In this document: positions 38,033 to 45,043 of the stretch, piece after piece
Layout: the number at the start of each line of letters is the position of its first letter
How positions within the stretch are numbered: the first letter of the stretch is position 1
From: Flavilitoribacter sp020436695
GTDB taxonomy: Bacteria; Bacteroidota; Bacteroidia; Chitinophagales; Saprospiraceae
Length of the DNA stretch: 64,000 nt
Direction of reading: 5' to 3'
Assembly: GCA_041392665.1 (NCBI GenBank)
Contig: JAWKLQ010000002.1
Span: 62,001-126,000, forward strand
Position numbers and translations under genes: made by a program
Notes under the pieces: model-generated
The model's database searches: none
What the model saw: only the letters and a program-made list of their open reading frames with translations
What the model was told of the DNA's origin: nothing

Positions 38033-39991
38033 ATGAGAAAAACGAAAAACCTGCTTTTTATCTTATTCATTTCCAGTCTGATCGCCTGCCGGTCTACCGG
38101 GTCGGAAAGTACCGGGCAATCGGCCAAGCATCCGAACATTGTCTACATTCTGGCCGACGATCTCGGCTACGGCGAACTCGGCGTGTATGGTCAGCAACAG
38201 ATCGAAACACCCAATATCGATGCCCTGGCGCAAAGCGGCATGCTGTTTACCCAGCATTACAGTGGAGCGCCGGTCTGTGCCCCGGCCCGATGTGTATTGC
38301 TTACCGGGCAGCACGGCGGACATGCCTACGTACGCGGCAACGACGAATGGGGGGAGCGCGGCAAGGTTTGGGATTACCAGGCGATGTTCGATGATCCTTT
38401 TCTGGAAGGACAGCGGCCATTACCGGACAGCATTGTAACGGTAGCTGAATTGCTGCAATCAGCCGGCTATACGACCGGAGCCTTCGGGAAATGGGGCCTC
38501 GGAGCCCCCACCACTGAAGGCGTACCTAATAAGCAGGGTTTCGATACCTTTTACGGCTACAACTGCCAGCGACAGGCGCATACTTTTTATCCGATGCATC
38601 TGTGGAAGAATGAAGAACGCGATCTGCTGGATAATAAGTTTGTGGAGCTGCACGCCAATTTGCAGGAAGGCGCCGACCCCAATGATCCGGCCAGTTACGC
38701 CGATTTTCAGCTCAATGAGTATGCGCCGGATCTGATCCACCGGGAGGTATTACAATTCATTGAAGACAATAAAGACGAGCCTTTCTTTCTGTACTATCCC
38801 TCTATCATTCCCCATTTGCCCCTGCAGGGCCCACAGGAATGGGTGGAGCATTATGAGAAAAAATTCGGTCCGGAAGAACCCTTTACCGGCACCAGTTATT
38901 TTCCCAACCGCACGCCCCGTGCTACCTACGCCGCCATGATCTCCTACCTGGATCAACAGGTGGGTGAAGTTGTGGCAAAACTCAAGGAACTGGGCCTGTA
39001 CGAAAACACCCTGATCATCTTTTCCAGCGATAACGGTCCGACTTACGTCGGAGGTGTTGATGCCGACTTTTTCAATAGTGCCGGCCCCTTTCAGGAGGGT
39101 TACGGTTTTACCAAGGGCTTCGTTTCCGAGGGCGGCATCCGGGTGCCTATGATCGCCGCCTGGCCGGGCCACATTGAGCCGGGAACCACCACCGAACATA
39201 TCTCCGCTTTCTACGACGTATTGCCCACACTTTGCGATGTAGCCGGGGTAGACGTACCGGACAATACGGACGGGATCAGCTTTCTCCCGGTGCTGGAGGG
39301 CAAAGAACAACCGGAGCATGAATACCTGTATTGGGAATTCCCTTCCTATACCGGCCAGCAGGCCGTGCGTATGGGCAACTGGAAAGCCGTGCGCAAGAAC
39401 ATTTTTGCGGGGAATACCGATATTGAACTATACGATCTCAGCAGTGATCCGCTGGAACAGGAAAATGTAGCCGGTCAGCATCCCGATATCGTCAACCAGA
39501 TTAAAACCATTATGACCTCAGCCCACCGTCCGGCTACACTGGATCGCTTTATGATGGAGCCATTGGGAGATGTACCGGCGGCTTATCTCGAAGCCCGTGC
39601 CCGTGCTGAAAAACAACTGGCTTCAGGGAAAGAAGGCAGCCTGCAGGACGGTTATTTCACGATCCGGCCCAATACGGCTCTTTTGGGTTCGGAAATGGCC
39701 CCTGCAGCTATAGCCCGTTTGCAACAACAACTAAAACAAACCGGTGGTTACCAGCTAAAAACGGGAAAGAAGACCGAGACCAATGCGCTGATTTTGCAAA
39801 AGAATCTTAAATTGCCGAAAGCCGGCTATGACCTGCAGATCAGCCCGGAACGGATACTCCTCGAAGCCGCCGACGCTGCCGGTTTTGAGCAGGGGATACA
39901 ACAGCTCCTCCAACTGATGGATGAGAAGATCTGGCAGGAAAAGGAAATGCATCAGCCGACCTGGATGGTAGCTTCAGTTGAAATATCGTGA
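38033..39991 (+). CDS. Type I sulfatase (S1 family), lipoprotein
   Basis: This 652-aa enzyme opens with a lipoprotein signal (FISSLIAC, Cys19). Metal site 1 is IVYILADDLGYGELGVYG, the formylglycine motif is VCAPARCVLLTGQHGG (Cys82), and the later metal site is IIFSSDNGPTY. It is about 150 residues longer than typical S1 sulfatases: after the usual C-terminal layout a region of about 120 residues (from about 530) is added, containing YFTIRPNTALLGSEMAP and EQGIQQLLQLMDEKIW. That tail resembles the small domain that precedes GH20 catalytic domains, though this is a guess. It probably desulfates the glycan taken up by the second SusCD pair. Confidence 0.9.
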   Translation: MRKTKNLLFILFISSLIACRSTGSESTGQSAKHPNIVYILADDLGYGELGVYGQQQIETPNIDALAQSGMLFTQHYSGAPVCAPARCVLLTGQHGGHAYVRGNDEWGERGKVWDYQAMFDDPFLEGQRPLPDSIVTVAELLQSAGYTTGAFGKWGLGAPTTEGVPNKQGFDTFYGYNCQRQAHTFYPMHLWKNEERDLLDNKFVELHANLQEGADPNDPASYADFQLNEYAPDLIHREVLQFIEDNKDEPFFLYYPSIIPHLPLQGPQEWVEHYEKKFGPEEPFTGTSYFPNRTPRATYAAMISYLDQQVGEVVAKLKELGLYENTLIIFSSDNGPTYVGGVDADFFNSAGPFQEGYGFTKGFVSEGGIRVPMIAAWPGHIEPGTTTEHISAFYDVLPTLCDVAGVDVPDNTDGISFLPVLEGKEQPEHEYLYWEFPSYTGQQAVRMGNWKAVRKNIFAGNTDIELYDLSSDPLEQENVAGQHPDIVNQIKTIMTSAHRPATLDRFMMEPLGDVPAAYLEARARAEKQLASGKEGSLQDGYFTIRPNTALLGSEMAPAAIARLQQQLKQTGGYQLKTGKKTETNALILQKNLKLPKAGYDLQISPERILLEAADAAGFEQGIQQLLQLMDEKIWQEKEMHQPTWMVASVEIS

Positions 39992-40018
39992 TGTGGTGAT
40001 ATTGTGATATGGTGAGTG
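39988..40018. repeat. Tandem simple repeat, word GTGATAT(T)GTGATATGGTGA
   Basis: TGATGTGGTGATATTGTGATATGGTGAG lies just after the sulfatase stop, with GTGATATGGC again near 40079. It is another of the distinct intergenic words in this window. Confidence 0.4.
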
Positions 40019-40143
40019 CATATACTTTGAAATAATGGTAAAAATAAGCTTGATTAGAATACTTTAGGAGAGGAAAGTGATATGGCTAAACCGTTAGTAT
40101 GGCAATATTCACCTGAGCCATGGACTATTCCTGCATCCTAAAA

Positions 40144-40190
40144 TTCCAACGTCACTTTGTCTAAACATCCCAACGTCCATAAATCTATCG
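40144..40190. repeat. Short CCAACGTCC/AACATCCC repeat upstream of the GH109-like gene
   Basis: TCCAACGTCACTTTG and AAACATCCCAACGTCCATAAA are members of the GGACGTTGGGA family, here in one orientation only. Confidence 0.45.
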
Positions 40191-40206
40191 AACCAAAACA
40201 AAAGCT

Positions 40207-41607
40207 ATGCATAATAAACAGAACAGAAGAAAATTCCTCAAACTTTCCGCTCTGAGCGGCGCATTTCTGGGCTTACCCCTGGCAGATTCCTACAGCCGGA
40301 GTCAGATCGAAAAAAAACTGGTAGACATTACTGCCTTCAGGCCGGCACAGGGAGCCAGCGTCATGGGCCTGCGTGTAGATCCGATCGAGCAGGTTAAAGT
40401 AGCCTTTATTGGTCTGGGGAACCGAGGTCCGGGGCATCTCAGCCACGTAGCCGCATTATATCCCAAAGCAAAGATCACTGCTATTTGCGACATCCGGCCG
40501 GAACGCACCGACCACGCCCAGAAAATGCTCAAGGAACGGGGACAGCAGGCCGCCGTCTACACCGGCAGTGCCGACGCCTGGAAGGAAATGGTGAAACGCG
40601 ACGACATCGACCTGGTGATCATTGCCACGCCCTGGGACGACCACGCCCCCATGGCAGTCTACAGCATGGAACAGGGTAAGCATGTAGCCGTAGAAGTTCC
40701 CCTATGCTACACTCTCGAGGACTGCTGGAAACTGGTAGACACCGCCGAAGCTACCCAGCGCAACTGCATGATGATGGAAAACGTCTGTTACGGCGACGAA
40801 GAGCTCTGGATACTCAACATGGTTGATAAAGGCGTTTTCGGCACCCTAGCTTACGCCGAAGCGGCCTACATCCACGATCTGCGCGAACAGATGTTCAGCA
40901 AGACCGGCTATTACAACCAGTGGCGCCTGCGTTACCACATCCGGCAGGACGGCAACCTCTACCCCACCCACGGCCTCGGCCCGGTGGCCCAGTATCTGGG
41001 TATCGAACGGGGTGATCGCTTCAGCCACATGGTATCCATGAGCAGCCTGGAAGCCGCACTGAGCGAGTACAGCCTGACCGTAGAGAACGACAATGAATTT
41101 TATAACCGCCGCGATTTTATGCACGGCGACATGAGTAATACCCTTATTAAAACGGCCAAAGGCCGAAGCATTCTGGTACAGCACGATGTGGTGTCTCCCC
41201 GCCCGTACAGCCGCATCAATGCACTGGGCGGTACACTGGCTTACCATGAAGGCTACCCCTCCCGCCTCTCACTGGAAGAAAAAGGCGGCCACGAATGGCT
41301 CAACGAAGAAGATTACAATGAAATGTGGGAAAAATACCGCCACCCGATCTGGGATACGCTCAAAGATGAGATCGAAAAGAATGGCGGCCACGGCGGCATG
41401 GACTTCGTACAGATCTACCGTCTGATCGACTGCCTGCACCGCGGCTTACCACTGGATATGGATGTGTATGATGGTGTAGACTGGTCGGTAGTGACACCAC
41501 TATCCAAGCTTTCCGTTGAGTTGGGCAGTGCGCCCCTGCAATTCCCGGATTTCACGCGCGGCAAGTGGGAAGGCGAACGGGCACATGGGATCATGGCTAA
41601 TCTCTAA
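40207..41607 (+). CDS. Gfo/Idh/MocA-type oxidoreductase, GH109-like glycosidase, Tat-exported
   Basis: This 466-aa protein begins MHNKQNRRKFLKLSALSGAF, a clear Tat signal, expected because the enzyme must fold around NAD+ before export. The Rossmann motif is VAFIGLGNRGPGHLSHVA (about residues 64-81), followed by ICDIRPER and the IIATPWDDHAPMA segment. MMMENVCYGDEE and THGLGPVAQYLGI are typical of the GH109 branch. GH109 enzymes remove alpha-N-acetylgalactosamine by an NAD+-dependent redox mechanism. The family assignment is good, but not all members have that activity. It closes the second PUL; nothing but tRNA-Pro lies beyond. Confidence 0.85.
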   Translation: MHNKQNRRKFLKLSALSGAFLGLPLADSYSRSQIEKKLVDITAFRPAQGASVMGLRVDPIEQVKVAFIGLGNRGPGHLSHVAALYPKAKITAICDIRPERTDHAQKMLKERGQQAAVYTGSADAWKEMVKRDDIDLVIIATPWDDHAPMAVYSMEQGKHVAVEVPLCYTLEDCWKLVDTAEATQRNCMMMENVCYGDEELWILNMVDKGVFGTLAYAEAAYIHDLREQMFSKTGYYNQWRLRYHIRQDGNLYPTHGLGPVAQYLGIERGDRFSHMVSMSSLEAALSEYSLTVENDNEFYNRRDFMHGDMSNTLIKTAKGRSILVQHDVVSPRPYSRINALGGTLAYHEGYPSRLSLEEKGGHEWLNEEDYNEMWEKYRHPIWDTLKDEIEKNGGHGGMDFVQIYRLIDCLHRGLPLDMDVYDGVDWSVVTPLSKLSVELGSAPLQFPDFTRGKWEGERAHGIMANL

Positions 41608-41739
41608 ATGTCAGGTCCCCCCTAAAGCATTTGGCTTTACCTTATCATAAAACTAGTGAGTTTGGAAGCGTATTCGTTGACTTGACGAATGCGCTTTTTT
41701 ACGCCCCTTATCTTTCTGTCATTTTTATCCTCACAAGAA

Positions 41740-41770
41740 TTGCCAGTACGGGCAAAAAAACTTATTTTTG
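41740..41770 (+). promoter_or_regulatory. Bacteroidota promoter of tRNA-Pro
   Basis: A -33 TTG (41740-41742) and an exact -7 TAnnTTTG box, TATTTTTG (41763-41770), are separated by 20 bases. The expected transcription start near 41777 is 20 bases before the tRNA. Confidence 0.75.
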
Positions 41771-41795
41771 CATCCGCTTAATCAAAAAAGCTACT

Positions 41796-41870
41796 CGGGA
41801 TGTAGCTCAGCCCGGTTAGAGTGCACGTCTGGGGGGCGTGAGGCCGGAGGTTCGAATCCTCTCATCCCGA
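41796..41870 (+). tRNA. tRNA-Pro(GGG)
   Basis: This is a 75-base cloverleaf. The acceptor arms CGGGATG and CATCCCG pair fully. The D-arm is GCTC...GAGT, the anticodon stem CACGT/GCGTG and the loop CTGGGGG with anticodon GGG at 41831-41833. The T-arm is GGAGG-TTCGAAT-CCTCT with one G-U pair. The discriminator is A41870 and CCA is not encoded. It sits exactly between the conserved-looking PUL region and the accessory region. Confidence 0.93.
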
Positions 41871-41884
41871 CCCAATGTTTAAAA

Positions 41885-41918
41885 GGGTTTTCGGCGATTT
41901 GCCGGAAATCCTTTTTTT
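41885..41918 (+). terminator. Intrinsic terminator of tRNA-Pro
   Basis: An 11-bp stem (GGGTTTTCGGC paired with GCCGGAAATCC, two G-U pairs) with a five-base loop is followed by seven T at 41912-41918. Confidence 0.85.
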
Positions 41919-42097
41919 CTTGGTAGTGATAGACTGCCAGGAATTAAAGAAATTATCGACTTCAAGGCAGGCAAAATTTCCAGGTTTTTCAAGAGGTGTG
42001 AGCCACTCTCCCACTCTATTGACAATGGTTGAAAATGTGATTTTTGGTGGAATGGGAACAATGTCTTCTTCTTCTACCTGGAAAAAATCCACCGGAC

Positions 42098-42199
42098 TCA
42101 AGCTATCCGACCGGCCGTAATTACACCAATCTGAATGATGAGTTTTTTATTTCTGGTCTTGTTATAGAAAAGGTAGATGACGGTTAGTAATCCTACCCC
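42098..42199 (-). pseudogene. Remnant of a membrane-protein gene
   Basis: On the minus strand a 33-codon stretch between two stops reads like a membrane segment followed by a basic loop (GLLTVIYLFYNKTRNKK, then LIIQIGVITAGRIA). There is no start codon in a sensible place. A second coding-like stretch (DFFQVEEEDIVPIPPKITF) lies at 41875-42095 in another minus-strand frame. I read the whole 41.92-42.36 kb interval as decayed coding DNA. No intact gene is seen there. Confidence 0.3.
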
Positions 42200-42364
42200 T
42201 CAACCTACGAGGGAAAGTACGATCAAGCTCTTGTGAGAAATGCGATATTGATTCCAAACTGCTCTTCGTTTGTCTACTCCCACTGTGATAAAAGCAATTA
42301 AATTGCTGATATTCAACTAATGTATTCAATAATACATTTTTCTTTCTTGATCAGCCAGGTTGGT

Positions 42365-42606
42365 CTACCCCTGGAAGAAATCCTCGCGGATTTCCTCCAG
42401 CGGCTTAAACAGAAAATACTCTTTCAAATTTTCGAAGAATTCAGATGATGGCAGTCTTAGATTTCAAATTTCTATCGATTCTGTTGTTGCCGATTGTATC
42501 CTCGTCATCACATCCTCTAAATCATCATGCTCCAAAAACATTGTTCATATTTTTTGAGAAAATCAATAGCTCTATCGATTCCATTACACTCCTCAATATT
42601 TTCCCC
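42365..42606 (-). pseudogene. Decayed 3' continuation of the adjacent 237-aa gene
   Basis: Immediately after the TGA of the next gene the same frame continues with coding-like sequence (GENIEECNGIDRAIDFLKKY, then EQCFW). A one-base frameshift near 42534 leads into EHDDLEDVMTRIQSATTESI. After a second in-frame TGA the frame goes on to NLRLPSSEFFENLKEYF and KPLEEIREDFFQG before TAG at 42365-42367. About 80 residues in total appear to have been cut off by one stop and one frameshift. Confidence 0.5.
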
Positions 42607-43320
42607 TCAAGCCTGCGGCAGCATTTCCAATCCTTCCTCTGCGAGTTGGCGGAGATCTAAAAGAAGCTTGTCGGCACGTGCAGTGATCTGCTGGATCTCA
42701 CCGATCTCTTCGGATAAAGTAGCACGTAAAGTACTAATCAACATGAGTCGGTACAGGTCGTTTCCATTATCCAGTAAAAGCTTGATCTGGGCGAATGTAG
42801 CTTCAGCCTTTCCCAGCTCGTGATCCCAATGTTGCCTCAATATTGCATTTCTTTGCTCCTGCTCCTCTTTTTTTTCCATATCATTCAAAAGTGCGGTCTC
42901 GCGTTCCAAAATAGAAAAATAGGTGGCGGACCGGCGGCAAACAGTATTAAATTGCTGTCTCAGGTTATCAATTCTTTGCAACACTTCAGACCATACCTCT
43001 TCAAATTCAATAGTCAACGGACGGGCGCTCTCCACATCATAATGCTGAAGGATGGAGTCAATTTTATCGTAGGCAAATTTTAGCCCATCCTGACTTTCCG
43101 TACGCTTGGTTTCGAAAGTATGGATCGCTTCGATCAATTGATCACTTTTGACAAAGGAAGATCTTGCATCGGCAAAACCGGATTGGCATGACCAGCACAG
43201 GCAAACGCCTGTGCTGAAAGCCAATAATACAATAGCATACTGCATGAACGAGCTGCGGTTTAGTTTTGATCTTAAGGTATCTGCGGTATTGGTATGCGGG
43301 TATTGATAGGTATTTTCCAT
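42607..43320 (-). CDS. Membrane-anchored coiled-coil protein of unknown function, probably C-terminally truncated
   Basis: No family is recognised for this 237-aa protein. The start is the ATG 43318-43320 (MENTYQYPHTNTADTLRS), preferred over a TTG nine bases upstream. One membrane helix (about residues 27-47, FMQYAIVLLAFSTGVCLCW) is followed by about 180 residues of heptad-rich helix with many Glu, Gln and Leu. It is likely a signal-anchored coiled coil facing the periplasm. The frame continues beyond the TGA for about 20 coding-like codons before decaying, so the present protein may be a truncated form. It is last in a run of four minus-strand genes. Confidence 0.55.
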   Translation of the reverse strand: MENTYQYPHTNTADTLRSKLNRSSFMQYAIVLLAFSTGVCLCWSCQSGFADARSSFVKSDQLIEAIHTFETKRTESQDGLKFAYDKIDSILQHYDVESARPLTIEFEEVWSEVLQRIDNLRQQFNTVCRRSATYFSILERETALLNDMEKKEEQEQRNAILRQHWDHELGKAEATFAQIKLLLDNGNDLYRLMLISTLRATLSEEIGEIQQITARADKLLLDLRQLAEEGLEMLPQA

Positions 43321-43347
43321 GTTGGTCAAATTTTTGAGATAGAATTA

Positions 43348-43734
43348 TTAGTTATTCTTTTTTGGGAGCAAATCATGCTCATCCAGATATCGGAAGGCGA
43401 GCATGGTGGCCGGGAGGTATGGTTTGCCGGCTATGGTCACGGTTGCATCGTGGAAAACCAGATTTACTTCTACCAGCAAATCGTGTCCTGGAATTGAATC
43501 AGGGGCGATAACCAGCACGTCATCCCCCTTGGTATTCAAAATAAAGACACAGGGAAAGGCATCCGCCTGTACAGCGGCAGTTTTGCCCATAACCCACCAG
43601 GACGGAGACATGCTTTTCTCCGGACAGGTACTGCATTGGGGATGATCTGGTAGCGACGATCTCGTGGTATTCTTTAACAGGGAAGCAACCGATAAGAAGA
43701 TGATGGATGCGAAGAGATACAATGGATATTTCAT
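43348..43734 (-). CDS. Small exported protein of unknown function
   Basis: This 128-aa protein has an N-terminal hydrophobic segment (YPLYLFASIIFLSVASLL), then a CSTC motif (HPQCSTCPEKS) and a compact beta-rich domain (CVFILNTKGDDVLVIAPDS, VNLVFHDATVTIAGKPYL). The CxxC could bind metal or be redox-active, but no thioredoxin fold is evident. It is 27 nt upstream of the coiled-coil gene and 36 nt downstream of the next one, so it is probably co-transcribed. I recognise no homologue. Confidence 0.5.
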   Translation of the reverse strand: MKYPLYLFASIIFLSVASLLKNTTRSSLPDHPQCSTCPEKSMSPSWWVMGKTAAVQADAFPCVFILNTKGDDVLVIAPDSIPGHDLLVEVNLVFHDATVTIAGKPYLPATMLAFRYLDEHDLLPKKNN

Positions 43735-43770
43735 AGTCCTGCTATATTATGGTGTACAATGGGTTGACAG

Positions 43771-44124
43771 TTATTCGCTTTTTTTGCTTTCCAGAGGGCA
43801 ACTCAGTGCAGTTGGAGAAGCCGCCGCGGGTAATACTATGATACTGGAGACCGGCGGTATCAATTTTTCCATCCCTTCCATTCCTCCCACCCCGAAAAAT
43901 TCAGCATCGATATCCTGCCAAAGATTTTCCAGCCCGGTGCGCAACTCGGCTTCCCGGGAAGTCTCCAACTGTTGCTGATAGGCAGTGCGTCCGCTTGCTG
44001 TGTGGAAACCCAGACTCATCAGCTTTTCGTACTTTTCTGCAATCCGGCGTTCAAATATTCGCTTTTCCAAAGCGTATTTTCGGTCGGCCTGGAACTTCAG
44101 GAATTCGAAATTGTCTCTGGTCAT
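43771..44124 (-). CDS. Small helical protein of unknown function
   Basis: This 117-aa protein has a charged helical N-terminal 75 residues (FLKFQADRKYALEKRIFERR) and a C-terminus of different character (GGMEGMEKLIPPVSSIIVLP, then AAASPTALSCPLESKKSE). The low-complexity tail could be an extension past an ancestral stop. There is no signal peptide. It forms the second gene of the four-gene minus-strand run. I recognise no family. Confidence 0.45.
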   Translation of the reverse strand: MTRDNFEFLKFQADRKYALEKRIFERRIAEKYEKLMSLGFHTASGRTAYQQQLETSREAELRTGLENLWQDIDAEFFGVGGMEGMEKLIPPVSSIIVLPAAASPTALSCPLESKKSE

Positions 44125-44190
44125 ATCGTGATAGTTTGGGAATTGTTCAATGGATGTTTGTTACTGAGCTGCAATACAAGATATCCTGGG

Positions 44191-44388
44191 TCAACGAAAA
44201 ATATCATCGATCATATCCTTGATCGGTCTGTCTTCAACACCGGCTAAAAAGGCAAGATTGATTTGTAGGATAATAATATCGAGCCAGGAAGCGATTATTT
44301 CCGGATCATCAAATCGTTCCTCTAACCGATTGATGATGTAAGGGCGAAAACCCAATACCTCCTGCTGAAATAGATATCCGATAGTCAT
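44191..44388 (-). CDS. Small acidic helical protein of unknown function
   Basis: This 65-aa protein starts at the ATG 44386-44388 (MTIGYLFQQEVLGFRPYIIN); a longer ORF to 44454 has a poor upstream extension. It is all helical with an acidic C-terminus (DRPIKDMIDDIFR). It is the first gene of the minus-strand run (66 nt before the 117-aa gene). The sequence from 44389 to 44700 upstream holds no convincing gene. Confidence 0.4.
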   Translation of the reverse strand: MTIGYLFQQEVLGFRPYIINRLEERFDDPEIIASWLDIIILQINLAFLAGVEDRPIKDMIDDIFR

Positions 44389-44715
44389 ATCTTGGGTGTT
44401 TACATAGATTGTACAGGAAGATTTTATGAACCACAATATCGACTGTGTATGCACAAAAGTTCCTTTGGTAGATATTCCGACTATTCCTGTGCCTGGAAGT
44501 ACTTTAAACTTCCAGACGCTTAATTTATATACTTAAGAAAATTGATCCGGATCGGCCTGATTACTACTGAGGGTTGTCCGGATTATGTGCAATGCCGAAC
44601 CTCAGATAGACCGAAATCTTGGGAAAAGAAAGGTGAGTTGAAAAGTCGAGAGGGAAATTGCTAGATGACCGACTACGATTTCGACAGAACCTTCGTTCCC
44701 GGTAATAAAAAAATG

Positions 44716-44723
44716 TATATTTG
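44716..44723 (+). promoter_or_regulatory. Candidate -7 box TATATTTG
   Basis: TATATTTG matches the Bacteroidota TAnnTTTG box exactly. A near -33 element (TTC at 44692-44694 with a 21-base spacer) is present instead of TTG. No long plus-strand ORF starts within 300 bases, so it may drive the small RNA candidate that follows. Confidence 0.4.
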
Positions 44724-44727
44724 TGTC

Positions 44728-44805
44728 GCTAGATGACCGCTCTTTCGCGGTTTCAAATGAAATTCTCCTCGCATTACCTTGTGGGGAGAATTCATTTCCA
44801 GTCCC
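44728..44805 (+). ncRNA. Candidate small structured RNA
   Basis: Downstream of an exact -7 box there are two hairpins: ACCGC-loop-GCGGT (44736-44751) and an imperfect AAATGAAATTCTCC/GGGAGAATTCATTT stem (44755-44797). Its first twelve bases, GCTAGATGACCG, are a direct repeat of 44660-44671. No protein ORF covers it. It could equally be the leader or terminator region of a neighbouring gene. Confidence 0.3.
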
Positions 44806-44825
44806 TTGGTCCTACAAAAAAAGGC

Positions 44826-45017
44826 TTATTTCGCTTTGGTTCCTAATGTATTATTGCCAAATTTTACCCGCAATTTGAAATAATAAAAACTTCTCCGCCC
44901 GACGGTTACAATGGTGAAATTTGCCTTCACAATTGGTTCTTCGTCCCTATATTCAGAGATTTTTTTCACTGCTTCAATAATATTCCGGAGATTTTTTTCA
45001 CCGCAATTAAATTCCAT
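44826..45017 (-). CDS. Small protein of unknown function
   Basis: This 63-aa ORF starts at ATG 45015-45017 (MEFNCGEKNLRNIIEAVKKI) and is divergent from the 476-aa gene, with only 26 nt between starts. It is basic, beta-rich in the second half (ANFTIVTVGRRSFYYFKLRV), and its amino-acid use looks coding. There is no signal peptide. Divergence from a regulator-like gene suggests a shared control region. The chance that it is not a gene is real. Confidence 0.35.
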   Translation of the reverse strand: MEFNCGEKNLRNIIEAVKKISEYRDEEPIVKANFTIVTVGRRSFYYFKLRVKFGNNTLGTKAK

Positions 45018-45043
45018 ATTTTTGAACACCAATAGAATTATTT

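Noticed and set aside
41862..42101. 79-codon minus-strand ORF with coding-like composition
   Set aside because: It uses a TTG start and its stop lies inside tRNA-Pro and its terminator, so it is treated as decayed coding sequence, not a gene.
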